From G020354785 sp964461435 (GTDB lineage: Bacteria; Bacteroidota; Bacteroidia; Bacteroidales; UBA10428), in NCBI GenBank assembly GCA_964461435.1, contig CAYWUI010000006.1, positions 1-64,000 on the forward strand: a DNA stretch of 64,000 nt, read 5' to 3'. The notes under the pieces were generated by a model. It did no database searches. It saw nothing but the letters and a program-made list of their open reading frames with translations, and had not been told where the DNA came from. Numbering within the stretch: position 1 is the stretch's first letter; every line of letters begins with the position of its first letter. Position numbers and translations under genes: made by a program. Positions 18,940 through 27,820 of this stretch are shown here, piece after piece.

Positions 18940-19081
18940 ATTTAGAATAAATTTTATATTATCGCCATTAACTAAATATTATAAAAGAATTATGAAAAAT
19001 TAGTAAGGTGTATTATTTTAGCATTCTTTATATTACGAGGCAGTTATTAAATCATCTCATTATATAAGGCAGCATGATTGT

Positions 19082-20068
19082 ATGAATATTCTTATAGTAT
19101 TTAACAACAGCATCCCTGCATTAAAGTACGGAGGAAGGGAAAGAGTTATCTGGTGGCTTGGGAAGGAACTGGTAAAGCGAGGACATAAGGTTACTTACCT
19201 GGTTGATAAAAATTCCCATTGCTATTTTGCAGATGTGCTCACATATAATCCGGATACAAGCATCGATGACCAGATACCCGAAGGTATTGATCTGGTGCAT
19301 GTACACTGCTATATGAACGAAGCAATAACAAAAAAACCCTGCATATTTACTATTGGAGGCAATTCAACCAGGGAACAGGAATTTGATATAAATACCGTAT
19401 TCGGCTCAAAAGATCATGCAGAAAGGCACAATGGAGAAGTGTACGTTTATAACGGACTGGACCCGGATGAGTATGGCAAACCGATTCTCGATAATAAAAG
19501 GGACCATGTTCACTTTCTGGGTAAAGCTGCATGGAGTGTAAAAAATGTAAGGGGTGCGATTGATATTGCAAAAAAAGGAGGTTATAAAATAGAAATAATT
19601 GGCGGATACAGGTTAAACTTTAAAATGGGCTTCAGGATAACTTTGGATTTAAATGCACATTTTAACGGCATGCTTGGAGGCGAAAGAAAAAACCGTATTA
19701 TTAACGGTTCAAAAGCTCTCCTTTTTCCGGTACTCTGGCATGAACCTTTTGGAAATGCAATGATAGAGAGCTTATACTTCGGATGCCCGGTACTGGGCAC
19801 AAAATATGGTGTTCTTCCGGAAATAATAACTCCCGGTGTAGGCTTTCTCTCAAATAAAAAATCAGAGCTTGTTGAAAAATTAAAAAATATAGATGAATAC
19901 AGCCCAAAAACATGCTATGAATATGTATGTGATAATTTTACTTCAAAGCATATGACAGATAACTATTTAAAGCTTTATGAAAAAGTATTGAACGGAGAAA
20001 AGCTGAACAAGAAGAAACCAAGGGCACAGATTACCGAAAAAAGAAAATTATTATTCTTTGAAGAATAG
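19082..20068 (+). CDS. Family 4 glycosyltransferase
   Basis: The 328-residue protein starts MNILIVFNNSIPALKYGGRE with the glycine-rich acceptor loop of GT4 enzymes. The C-terminal donor domain carries HFLGKAAWSVKNVRGAID, a variation on the usual GR motif, then IIGGY, and the conserved PVLWHEPFGNAMIESLYFGC, which holds the EPFG retaining-transferase signature binding the nucleotide sugar. It lacks membrane helices. It is followed after 30 bases by an LTA-synthase-like gene on the same strand, so the two probably build or decorate the same surface glycan. The donor sugar is unknown. Confidence 0.87.
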   Translation: MNILIVFNNSIPALKYGGRERVIWWLGKELVKRGHKVTYLVDKNSHCYFADVLTYNPDTSIDDQIPEGIDLVHVHCYMNEAITKKPCIFTIGGNSTREQEFDINTVFGSKDHAERHNGEVYVYNGLDPDEYGKPILDNKRDHVHFLGKAAWSVKNVRGAIDIAKKGGYKIEIIGGYRLNFKMGFRITLDLNAHFNGMLGGERKNRIINGSKALLFPVLWHEPFGNAMIESLYFGCPVLGTKYGVLPEIITPGVGFLSNKKSELVEKLKNIDEYSPKTCYEYVCDNFTSKHMTDNYLKLYEKVLNGEKLNKKKPRAQITEKRKLLFFEE

Positions 20069-20098
20069 TCATTATAACCTGAAATTAAAAGTATGTAA

Positions 20099-22042
20099 AT
20101 GAATCAATATCTTAGCCACTTAATTGCCTTAATTAAAAGACTATTCTTCCTGCTGCTTGTTTTTAGTGTTTATCGTCTGATTTTTTTCCTGTTTAACTTC
20201 GGCTCCTTTGTGCCAGGTCCTTTTTATAGTATTTTTAAAGCATTCGTGTTTGGAATAAGGTTTGATTTTATTGTTATTTTCTATCTCAACCTGCCACTCA
20301 TCGTGTTGCATTTTATTCCGGGCCATTTTAAAAATAGTATTACGTACCAACGAATTCTGCGGTATTTATTTGTTGTTGTTAACATTATCCTGTTATCGGC
20401 AAACCTTATCGATACCGAATATTTCAGATTTTTAAACCGGCGCAGCGGCATGGAATTAATAAAAATGCTCGTCAAGAGTTCAGATACAATCTCACTGTTG
20501 CCACACTATATTACAGGTTATTGGCATTATACAATTTTATGGATAGTCACAATATGGGTATTATGGAAATTTTTTCCGAAATTGCAGCCTGTAACCAGGG
20601 ACATAAAGCTAAGACCCGTTTATGCAGCCTTTTTACAGTTAGCAACTACAATATCAATTCTGGGTATATCTTTTATAATAGCAAGAGGTACGGAGACCAA
20701 GCCTGTAAGAATAAACACTGCCCACAAATATGCAAGCCCGAAATATATACCCTTGCTTTTCAATACTCCATTTGTAATGCTAAATACAATTAGTCAAAAA
20801 GACCTGATCAAAGCAGATTATTTCGATCTTAAATATTCAGAGAAAATATATTCACCATTAAGATCTTATGGCTGTAACAAAGACTTTAATGCTCAAAACG
20901 TAATAATTATTATTCTTGAGAGTTTTTCAAAGGAATTTATTGGCGCTCTTAATCCGGCACAAAAAGGATACACCCCCTTTCTGGATTCTTTGATTAATGT
21001 TAGTCTGGTTTTTGACAACGCTTTTGCAAATGCCAACAGATCTCTCGATGCATTGCCTGCAATAGTAACTTCATTACCCCCGCTTGACAGCCGCACATTC
21101 ATTACTTCATTATATTCAACAAATAAACTGGAAGGATTAGCCGGTATCCTGAGAAGTGAAGGCTACCATACTTCATTTTTCCACGGCGGACAGAATGGAA
21201 CCATGGGATTCGACTATTTTTGCAAAAGTGCAGGTATAGAAGAATATTACGGAGAAAACGAATATCCTTCCAGGGAAGATCGTGACGGGACATGGGGAAT
21301 ATATGATGAAGAATTCCTGCAGTTTTTTGCTGACAAATTAAATCATTTTGAGAAGCCTTTCATGTCAGTTGTATTTACTCTTTCATCCCACGAACCTTAT
21401 CCTATTCCCGAGAAATATAAAAATAAATTTAACAGGAGCAAAGAAAAAATACTTAATAGCATTGCGTATACCGATTACTCATTAAAACAATTTTTTGAAA
21501 CAGCTTCCAGGTCTGACTGGTTCACTAATACTTTATTTGTTATCTGTGCTGACCATACTTCCTGCCCAATTGAAAAACAATACGGAACCCAGATTGGCAA
21601 GTATAAAATTCCTGTTATTTATTATCACCCCGGTGACACAAGCATCAGGGGAATAAGTCATGAAGTCACTCAACAAATTGATATATTTCCTTCAGTACTG
21701 GACTACCTGCATTATAATAAAAAATTCATTGCATTCGGATACTCCGTTTTTAGTGAAGAACAGCCAAAATTCTGGTTTTGTCATAACAGCGGCATTTATT
21801 ATATTGCTGATTCGGCATATTTTTTAATATTTGATGGTTTTGAGGGCATTGAACTATATAACTATAAAACTGACAGCCTTCTACAAACAAATATAATAAG
21901 CGAAAAACCGGAAATTTCAGAATTCCTCGAAAAAAACCTGAAGGCTATATTGGAAAACTATCAGTACAGAAAAGAAAAAAATCTTATTGCTGACACGGTA
22001 AAATTATCTACTCTTATGCCAGAAAAGGCAAATCCTGAATAA
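20099..22042 (+). CDS. LTA synthase family / sulfatase-domain membrane protein
   Basis: The 647-residue protein has about five N-terminal membrane helices followed by an extracytoplasmic sulfatase-fold domain. Key points are VIIIILESFSKEF (metal-binding glutamate), NANRSLDALPAIVTSLPPL with a serine at the nucleophile position, FTLSSHEPYPIP, and ICADHTSCP (metal-binding Asp and His). It probably transfers a phospholipid headgroup onto a glycan in the periplasm. It shares its layout with the protein encoded at 17077-18939 but differs in the nucleophile region, so the two may act on different acceptors. It follows a GT4 gene by 30 bases and converges on a nitroreductase gene. Confidence 0.86.
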   Translation: MNQYLSHLIALIKRLFFLLLVFSVYRLIFFLFNFGSFVPGPFYSIFKAFVFGIRFDFIVIFYLNLPLIVLHFIPGHFKNSITYQRILRYLFVVVNIILLSANLIDTEYFRFLNRRSGMELIKMLVKSSDTISLLPHYITGYWHYTILWIVTIWVLWKFFPKLQPVTRDIKLRPVYAAFLQLATTISILGISFIIARGTETKPVRINTAHKYASPKYIPLLFNTPFVMLNTISQKDLIKADYFDLKYSEKIYSPLRSYGCNKDFNAQNVIIIILESFSKEFIGALNPAQKGYTPFLDSLINVSLVFDNAFANANRSLDALPAIVTSLPPLDSRTFITSLYSTNKLEGLAGILRSEGYHTSFFHGGQNGTMGFDYFCKSAGIEEYYGENEYPSREDRDGTWGIYDEEFLQFFADKLNHFEKPFMSVVFTLSSHEPYPIPEKYKNKFNRSKEKILNSIAYTDYSLKQFFETASRSDWFTNTLFVICADHTSCPIEKQYGTQIGKYKIPVIYYHPGDTSIRGISHEVTQQIDIFPSVLDYLHYNKKFIAFGYSVFSEEQPKFWFCHNSGIYYIADSAYFLIFDGFEGIELYNYKTDSLLQTNIISEKPEISEFLEKNLKAILENYQYRKEKNLIADTVKLSTLMPEKANPE

Positions 22043-22048
22043 TAAAAT

Positions 22049-22618
22049 TTATTCGCAGGCAGACGTGTATGAGTTATACGAATGTATTTCTTCCAGATCC
22101 TTCCTCTTCTTTTCCCGCAGCTGATATGATGCCGGATAACCAACGGTTATAATTAATTCAGCTCTTTTATTTTTAGGAATATTAAGCAGTTGTTTAACCT
22201 TTTTTTCATTAAACCACCCTAAAATGCATGTGCCAAGTCCTTCAGCAACTGCCTGGAGACAAAAATGCTCTGTTGCTATTCCTATATCAATTAAAGTATA
22301 AGGCTTATCATGAATCATCTGTCCGATTTTGGATGTTATATTTGGGTTCTCACGTACAACAACTATATGAACTGGAGCCTGCTTCGTAAAATGATTTATG
22401 GGCAAAACACGATTATTTGTTAAGTCTGCAATAGCATTTTTAATTTCTTGATTATCAACAATTATAAACTTCCATGGCTGTGAATTACATGCCGAAGGGG
22501 CAAGCCTTGCCGCCTCAAGACACCTTTTAATTTTTTCAGGTTCCACAGGCTTATTTCTATATTCCCTTACGCTTTGCCTTGATTTTACCAATTCAAGGAA
22601 ATTGATGTTCTTATTCAT
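22049..22618 (-). CDS. Nitroreductase family protein
   Basis: The 189-residue protein is a short FMN-dependent nitroreductase. It begins FLELVKSRQSVREYRNKPVE with the FMN-phosphate-binding arginines, followed by ARLAPSACNSQPWKFIIVD, and later LQAVAEGLGTCILGWFNE with the conserved second FMN-contacting stretch. Family members use NAD(P)H to reduce nitro compounds, quinones or flavins; the natural substrate here is unknown. It lies 11 bases downstream of an ABC permease gene on the same strand and may be the third gene of that transcript. Confidence 0.9.
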   Translation of the reverse strand: MNKNINFLELVKSRQSVREYRNKPVEPEKIKRCLEAARLAPSACNSQPWKFIIVDNQEIKNAIADLTNNRVLPINHFTKQAPVHIVVVRENPNITSKIGQMIHDKPYTLIDIGIATEHFCLQAVAEGLGTCILGWFNEKKVKQLLNIPKNKRAELIITVGYPASYQLREKKRKDLEEIHSYNSYTSACE

Positions 22619-22629
22619 TAATAAGTATT

Positions 22630-23430
22630 TTATAAATCTCTTTTTTTAAGTATCAGGTAAATTAGCGAAATAAATATTATTATATATATACATACAATTA
22701 ATACATCATCCCATGCAATAAAATCCTGTACTTCACGGAAAATATATTTCTTAAAGGGTAGTCTTATCAGGTTATTAATGGCTTTTAGAGGTAACAATCC
22801 CTTTGCCCAGTCTGCCTTTATTCTTAATGCTACAATTGGTTCAATAATCAATGTATAAAGAAAGAGAAGGCCCATTGACAGACCCGTTCTTTTTATCAGC
22901 ATCCCCACAAATAATGCAAAAAGAAGATACGCGGTTACCTGGAGAAAGTATGCAGGAACAAATTCCATATAAGTAATAATATCATGAAATTCCTTACTGC
23001 CCGAATATAAAAATCCCAGTGTAAATCCTGCCAATAAAATGAATATAGTGGAAACAAGGCTTAACAAACAAACAAGGATCAACTTTGAAAGAAGGAAATC
23101 CCACCGGCTTAATCCGTTCATGATATTCTGCCTCAAAGTGCCAAAGCTGATTTCATTTGTTATTGAAATTATTATATAGATAGCAAGCATAAATTTTAAA
23201 AATCCGGCAACGTAAGTAAGATTATGCCATACATCAGGAAAATCGTATATGGGTACTTTAGACGGATCAACTATTGCCCCCAGGGAATCCCCTTTTTTTG
23301 CAAGGAACTCAAGAAAAAACTTACCGCTGAAAAAAATTGTTATAAGAATTAAAAAATAAATAGCTGTAAGAACCCAAAATGTACCATAGGACCTTATTTT
23401 CAGAAGTTCAATTCTTATTATCCTCTTCAT
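22630..23430 (-). CDS. ABC-2 type transporter permease
   Basis: The 266-residue membrane protein has six hydrophobic segments (from residues 17 to 262) with a large loop after the first, as in the ABC2_membrane_4/5 group of permeases. The segment containing NEISFGTLRQNIMNGLSRWDF matches the conserved coupling region after helix 2. It overlaps the ATPase gene at 23427 by 4 bases, so the two certainly form one transporter. Similar pairs export lipids, peptides or antibiotics; nothing in the sequence identifies the cargo. Confidence 0.88.
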   Translation of the reverse strand: MKRIIRIELLKIRSYGTFWVLTAIYFLILITIFFSGKFFLEFLAKKGDSLGAIVDPSKVPIYDFPDVWHNLTYVAGFLKFMLAIYIIISITNEISFGTLRQNIMNGLSRWDFLLSKLILVCLLSLVSTIFILLAGFTLGFLYSGSKEFHDIITYMEFVPAYFLQVTAYLLFALFVGMLIKRTGLSMGLLFLYTLIIEPIVALRIKADWAKGLLPLKAINNLIRLPFKKYIFREVQDFIAWDDVLIVCIYIIIFISLIYLILKKRDL

Positions 23431-24323
23431 TTTGATTCTTTTAAAATATCAAGGAACTGTTGCTCAAGGCTTTTCTTTTGAACAACCAGGTGGGTTAATA
23501 TTATTTTATTGCTAATCAAATATTTACTGAGATCAGCAACTGACTTGTTCGTATCAAGAGTTACAATAATCTTATCATCTTCCTTATTATATTTGATAAT
23601 ATAGGGATACTTATTCAAAATTTCTTCAAGCTTGCCGGTATCCGGTGAACCCACTTCAATGACCTGTTGTTCTTTGCTCACATCATCAACTTTGCCACTG
23701 TAAATAAGCTGGCCAAAATTCAATACAGCAAAATGTGTGCATACTTTCTGAACTTCGTCCAGCAGGTGACTGGCCAAAATAACTGTTTTACCTTTTCCGG
23801 AAGCATTCCTTATTACATCCCGGATTTCTGCTATACCCTGGGGATCAAGCCCGTTCGTCGGCTCATCAAGCACCATTACCTGTGGATCGCACAGCAAGGC
23901 TGAAGCTACTGCAAGACGTTGTTTCATCCCCAGGGAACAGGTCATGTATTTATAATCCTTTCGATCATATAGTCCCACTTCTTTCAGCACGTTATTAATG
24001 TTATCATAACCTATATTTTTCGTGTCAGCTACTATCTTTAAATTCTGCACAGCTGTCATATAAGGATAAAAAGCAGGGGTTTCGAGCGTTGACCCAATTT
24101 TCTGGCGGTTTTCCTTTTTTGTGTAGTTGCCAAACCACTCATAAGTGCCGCTGGTGGCATTTATTACATCCAAAATTATTCCCAGGGTGGTAGTTTTACC
24201 ACTGCCATTCGGGCCTAAAATTCCGAAGACACTTCCTTCCGGAATATCAAGCGATAAATTCCTTACCGCCCTTATCCTGCCGTAGTTTTTTGATATATCA
24301 ATAATTCTGAGGACATGTACCAA
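23427..24323 (-). CDS. ABC transporter ATP-binding protein
   Basis: The 298-residue ATPase has Walker A GPNGSGKTTTLGIIL (about residue 40), a Q-loop region at ETPAFYPYMT, the signature CSLGMKQRLAVASALL, Walker B VMVLDEPTNGLDPQG and the H-loop VILASHLLDEVQ. A C-terminal extension of about 85 residues carries the usual CcmA-like beta domain. It powers the permease encoded by the overlapping downstream gene. The class (CcmA, ABC-2 exporter) is clear; the substrate is not. The start MVHVLRIIDISKNYG is the only reasonable one. Confidence 0.92.
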   Translation of the reverse strand: MVHVLRIIDISKNYGRIRAVRNLSLDIPEGSVFGILGPNGSGKTTTLGIILDVINATSGTYEWFGNYTKKENRQKIGSTLETPAFYPYMTAVQNLKIVADTKNIGYDNINNVLKEVGLYDRKDYKYMTCSLGMKQRLAVASALLCDPQVMVLDEPTNGLDPQGIAEIRDVIRNASGKGKTVILASHLLDEVQKVCTHFAVLNFGQLIYSGKVDDVSKEQQVIEVGSPDTGKLEEILNKYPYIIKYNKEDDKIIVTLDTNKSVADLSKYLISNKIILTHLVVQKKSLEQQFLDILKESK

Positions 24324-24447
24324 GGTAACCGGATTTTAATAATGATTATCGCTGGTTAAAAATACATAATTTAACAGACAATTGCTTATACACTAATTTC
24401 TGTTGATTACAGATCTTTTTATAATTAAAAAATTTATAAGATATTAA

Positions 24448-24918
24448 TCAGAGCTTTAAGTCAATTTTGTTTTTAATTTCCATAAATTTCTTAAAATCTA
24501 TGCTCCCTTTTGCATCTATAATTACTAAATTCTGCTCATTATCAACAAGGGCCGTAAATCCGACTGTTTTATTTTTCCTGTCCCTTTTATAAAGATCAAT
24601 TGTACATCCTTTTTCATTGATCATCAGTAAGGGGACATAATTTTCATTTTCCAAATCATGTTTAAGCTGTATGATTTCCTGCTTTTTAAAATGCTGTTTT
24701 TCTTTGTCGTAATAAAGTACCATAATCTTTTCTATGTCCTTTATCAAATCACTAAATGCAGGCTCATTTTCCGTATTTAGCATTTTTACCGTACTGCTAT
24801 AAAAAAACAGATTCTGATCTTCCTTATATTCTTTTCTGAACCTTTCAATACTTTTGCTTTGTGATAGCACAATTAAGGGAATCACTATAAAATAAAACAA
24901 TATTAATATTCTATTCAT
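24448..24918 (-). CDS. DUF4252-like exported protein
   Basis: The 156-residue protein has a signal peptide ending near VLSQS (residue 20). The rest is a small alpha/beta domain: an FRKEYKEDQNLFFYSSTVKM start, IKDIEKIMVL, a basic middle, TVGFTALVDNEQNLVIIDAKG and IDFKKFMEIKN. Its order and size fit the DUF4252 family of small envelope proteins common in Bacteroidota, whose function is not known. It stands alone between the ABC transporter and a divergent small lipoprotein gene. Confidence 0.6.
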   Translation of the reverse strand: MNRILILFYFIVIPLIVLSQSKSIERFRKEYKEDQNLFFYSSTVKMLNTENEPAFSDLIKDIEKIMVLYYDKEKQHFKKQEIIQLKHDLENENYVPLLMINEKGCTIDLYKRDRKNKTVGFTALVDNEQNLVIIDAKGSIDFKKFMEIKNKIDLKL

Positions 24919-25138
24919 AATTTTATATTTTAGGTATAATCGATCCGGGACTATCCTTTATGACGAATGTCATAAAAAAATATTACATTTTAGTTTAGGT
25001 ATTCGTGATACTTTAATAAATTTATTGAATAAAAATGGGTATTACATATTTAAAATGCAAATTTTTATACTGTTCATGCAACCTTAATGTAAGAATTCCA
25101 TCTATTAAAACAACAGGAGAATTAAATTAATATCATAA

Positions 25139-25576
25139 ATGAGAAGTATTAAGTTAATATCTGCCTTCTTATCAATATTATTGCTTTCATTTACATGTGA
25201 AAATAAAGAAGAAAGCTCCTGCGAGGGACCTGAGAGACAGATTATCGGGGAGTGGGAATGGATAGAATCCGTATACTATTATACAATATCGGGAATACCA
25301 TATATTCTTAATCCTGATACGGTCGGTTATTCTTTAAAAAATGTATACCTGCCTGACGGCACATTAAAAATTTACAAAAATGATATTCTTGAAACATCCT
25401 GCAGTTACTGGTTTGATAAAGTAGTATATCCCAATGGGATAGAATCGGAATTAAGATTGCTCACTCAAAAAGATGATTTTACCAAATCTGTCAAATTCGA
25501 AATAAAAAATGATACATTGATACTCGATAATACGGAAGTGGATGATGCCAAAAGAATATTTATAAGGAAAAGATAA
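25139..25576 (+). CDS. Small lipoprotein, possibly lipocalin-like
   Basis: The 145-residue protein has an export signal ending in a cysteine (LLLSFTCEN, residue 20), so it is probably lipid-anchored after a relaxed lipobox. The mature part opens with QIIGEWEWIESVYYY and has alternating beta strands and a late IFIRKR end, which fits the lipocalin-like fold found in many short Bacteroidota lipoproteins. No ligand or function can be assigned. It is convergent with the malic enzyme gene 13 bases away. Confidence 0.55.
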   Translation: MRSIKLISAFLSILLLSFTCENKEESSCEGPERQIIGEWEWIESVYYYTISGIPYILNPDTVGYSLKNVYLPDGTLKIYKNDILETSCSYWFDKVVYPNGIESELRLLTQKDDFTKSVKFEIKNDTLILDNTEVDDAKRIFIRKR

Positions 25577-25589
25577 TTTGTTCTCCGGC

Positions 25590-27053
25590 TTATATTTCAC
25601 TGATAACGCTGGCCATTACTTCCTGAAGCATCTCCTGCGGAGGCGGCTTGATAAGCCCACAATTCACAAGTTCATGCGTCATTTTTCTTGAATAGTCAAT
25701 ATCATTTCTGGCCTTATTGTATGCCTGCTCCCTTGATATGGAGATCCTGGCCACACCCTCCTTAATTGCCTGCATTGCTACGTCAGCTGCTTCCTGGACA
25801 AATACTTCAGTTTCATCCATTTTAGGAATTATATCCTGAGGATTAATCCCTCTCTTTTCGGCAAAATCAGCTAGTGAATGAGCGGCAGTTATAGCCATAT
25901 TGTCAGTAATCTTCTTTGCCCTGACCATCAGGGCTCCTTTAAGAATGCCGGGGAATCCCAGTGAATTATTTACCTGGTTAGCGAAATCTCCCCGTCCCGT
26001 GGCTACAATAAATGCACCTGCCTCAATAGCAGCATAGGGATAGATCTCAGGTACAGGATTTGCACATACAAATACTATTGCCTTATCTGCCATACTACTT
26101 ATGCATTGCGGTTTTATCACATCGGGACCGGGTTTTGAAAGTGCAATTAAAACATCAGAATCCTTCATCGCATCCTCAAAATTTAAGATCTTCCTTATAT
26201 TAGTGCTTTGACAAAGCTCCCATTTCCTGTAGAAGCGCTGGTCTGATCTAATATCTTCTCTTCCTGAATGCAGAGCGCCTCTTGTATCAAACAGAACAAT
26301 TTTTTCAGGGTCAGCACCTTCGGTTATCAGCAATCTGGCAATAGTAGTATTGGAAGCACCTGCTCCCAGCATGGTAATCTTCACATCTGCAATGTTCTTA
26401 TTTGCCAGTTTCAGCGCATTAATAAGTCCGGCCAATGTGACACATGCCGTGCCCTGGGCATCATCGTGCCATACAGGGATTATACACTCCTCACGCAGTG
26501 TGTCAAGAACTTTATAACAATTAGGCTGGGATATATCTTCAAGATTAACTGCCCCGAAACTATGCTGGGCCATTTTCACAAACTGGATAATCCTGTCAGG
26601 ATCATTTTCGCCCTTCTCATTTTTACTGTCAATACATAAAGCCATGGCATCAATACCTCCCAGATACTTCATCAGAAAAGCTTTTCCTTCCATCACTCCC
26701 AGTCCGCCCGGAGGTGTACAATCACCGTCTCCCAAAACACGTGTTGAGTCACTGATAACAGCAACCAGGTTCCCCCTGTTTGAAAGTTCGTACGAATCAT
26801 CATTGTTGTCCCTGATGTTAGTCGATACTCTCGATACTCCTGGTGTATACCATACATTAAACCAGTTAAATCCCGGAACCGGGGCTTTCGGTACAGTCTG
26901 GATCTTGCCGCCATAAAACTTATGTGCTTTTTCAGCCAGCTTCTTTAAGAATAATGTCTTGGCCCTGGCTATTTGCTCCTGGGTAAATCCTTCAGGAAAA
27001 ACCTTATCCAGATTAACCAGATCTAAATCTATATCCCTTTCTCTTTTAGCCAT
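25590..27053 (-). CDS. NAD(P)-dependent malic enzyme
   Basis: The 487-residue enzyme decarboxylates malate to pyruvate and CO2 with reduction of NAD(P). Visible parts are the catalytic tyrosine in NVWYTPGVSRVS (about residue 70), the metal/substrate region ISDSTRVLGDGDCTPPGG, the conserved GVMEGKAFLMKYLGGIDAM, PVWHDDAQGTACVTLAGLI, and the Rossmann fold LGAGASNTTIARLLI with FDTRGAL. The Asp of FDTRG fits NAD preference, though this is not decisive. The C-terminal SLGFPGILKGALMVRAKKI region is complete. It belongs to the shorter bacterial class without a phosphotransacetylase tail. Confidence 0.93.
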   Translation of the reverse strand: MAKRERDIDLDLVNLDKVFPEGFTQEQIARAKTLFLKKLAEKAHKFYGGKIQTVPKAPVPGFNWFNVWYTPGVSRVSTNIRDNNDDSYELSNRGNLVAVISDSTRVLGDGDCTPPGGLGVMEGKAFLMKYLGGIDAMALCIDSKNEKGENDPDRIIQFVKMAQHSFGAVNLEDISQPNCYKVLDTLREECIIPVWHDDAQGTACVTLAGLINALKLANKNIADVKITMLGAGASNTTIARLLITEGADPEKIVLFDTRGALHSGREDIRSDQRFYRKWELCQSTNIRKILNFEDAMKDSDVLIALSKPGPDVIKPQCISSMADKAIVFVCANPVPEIYPYAAIEAGAFIVATGRGDFANQVNNSLGFPGILKGALMVRAKKITDNMAITAAHSLADFAEKRGINPQDIIPKMDETEVFVQEAADVAMQAIKEGVARISISREQAYNKARNDIDYSRKMTHELVNCGLIKPPPQEMLQEVMASVISEI

Positions 27054-27176
27054 TTAAATTCAATTTTATTATTAGTAACTTTCGCCTTAATCTTCAGTTC
27101 AACAGTACTTACCGGAACATATTTAAACAAATAGTATTTAACCTGCTTAAATTACTTTACCTTCGGCCCATTCTGA

Positions 27177-27698
27177 CTAAAATGTACCGTTCATTTCCTC
27201 CTTAATAAATCTTATTGCATCTCCCGTATGGGTTTTTTCCTGGGTCATTAAAGATGAAAGAATCTCCCTGCTAAGGGTAATTGATTTTGAATCTCCCTTA
27301 ACTTTATCAGCCGCAATGTTAATTAGCTGAATTACATTTGCCCTGGCGTTTTTTACTACTTCCCAGGATCTGCGCGAAATATATAATTGCTGGGAAAGAT
27401 TATGTTCCCATTCAATTCTTATTGCACTTATTAGCTCATTCTGCAATTCTTTGCTGGTATAACCAGGTTTATTAACACGTATAATAAGACTTTCCGGTGA
27501 TATCCGTTCAAGGAATAATATTATTCTCTCATAAGCCTGCAAGCGCAAAGGTGTCAGCATATCCTGATTTTTCAGTAACGCCTGATGTTTTCTCTTTTTA
27601 TCCTCATTTTCAAAATATTTCTTTAAAAAATAAAAAACTGTAAGAAAAACAATTAATGAAGGCAATATATATTTCAATATCTCCAACATATCTTTCAT
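27177..27698 (-). CDS. Conserved Bacteroidota membrane-anchored protein (DUF7935-like)
   Basis: The 173-residue protein has one N-terminal membrane helix (YILPSLIVFLTVFYFLKKYF, residues 9-28), a basic linker, then a helical domain. The segment TPLRLQAYERIILFLERISP is the most conserved part of a family I recognise only from Bacteroidota genomes and which has no known function. The C-terminal domain faces the cytoplasm if the positive-inside rule holds. It stands alone, divergent from the aminotransferase gene. Confidence 0.65.
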   Translation of the reverse strand: MKDMLEILKYILPSLIVFLTVFYFLKKYFENEDKKRKHQALLKNQDMLTPLRLQAYERIILFLERISPESLIIRVNKPGYTSKELQNELISAIRIEWEHNLSQQLYISRRSWEVVKNARANVIQLINIAADKVKGDSKSITLSREILSSLMTQEKTHTGDAIRFIKEEMNGTF

Positions 27699-27820
27699 TA
27701 TTAAAAAAGTTAGTAAAATTAATAGCCTACAATATTAAGTAATTTATGATAAAAAGATTATTTTTATTTGCTTAAAAATTTAATGTATTTGTGAATTAAC
27801 TATGTCTTAACTCAATAAAA

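Noticed and set aside
22037..22054. Hairpin GAATAA/TTATTC between the converging LTA-synthase-like and nitroreductase genes
   Set aside because: The stem is six nearly all-AT pairs formed by the two stop-codon regions; it is too weak to call a terminator.
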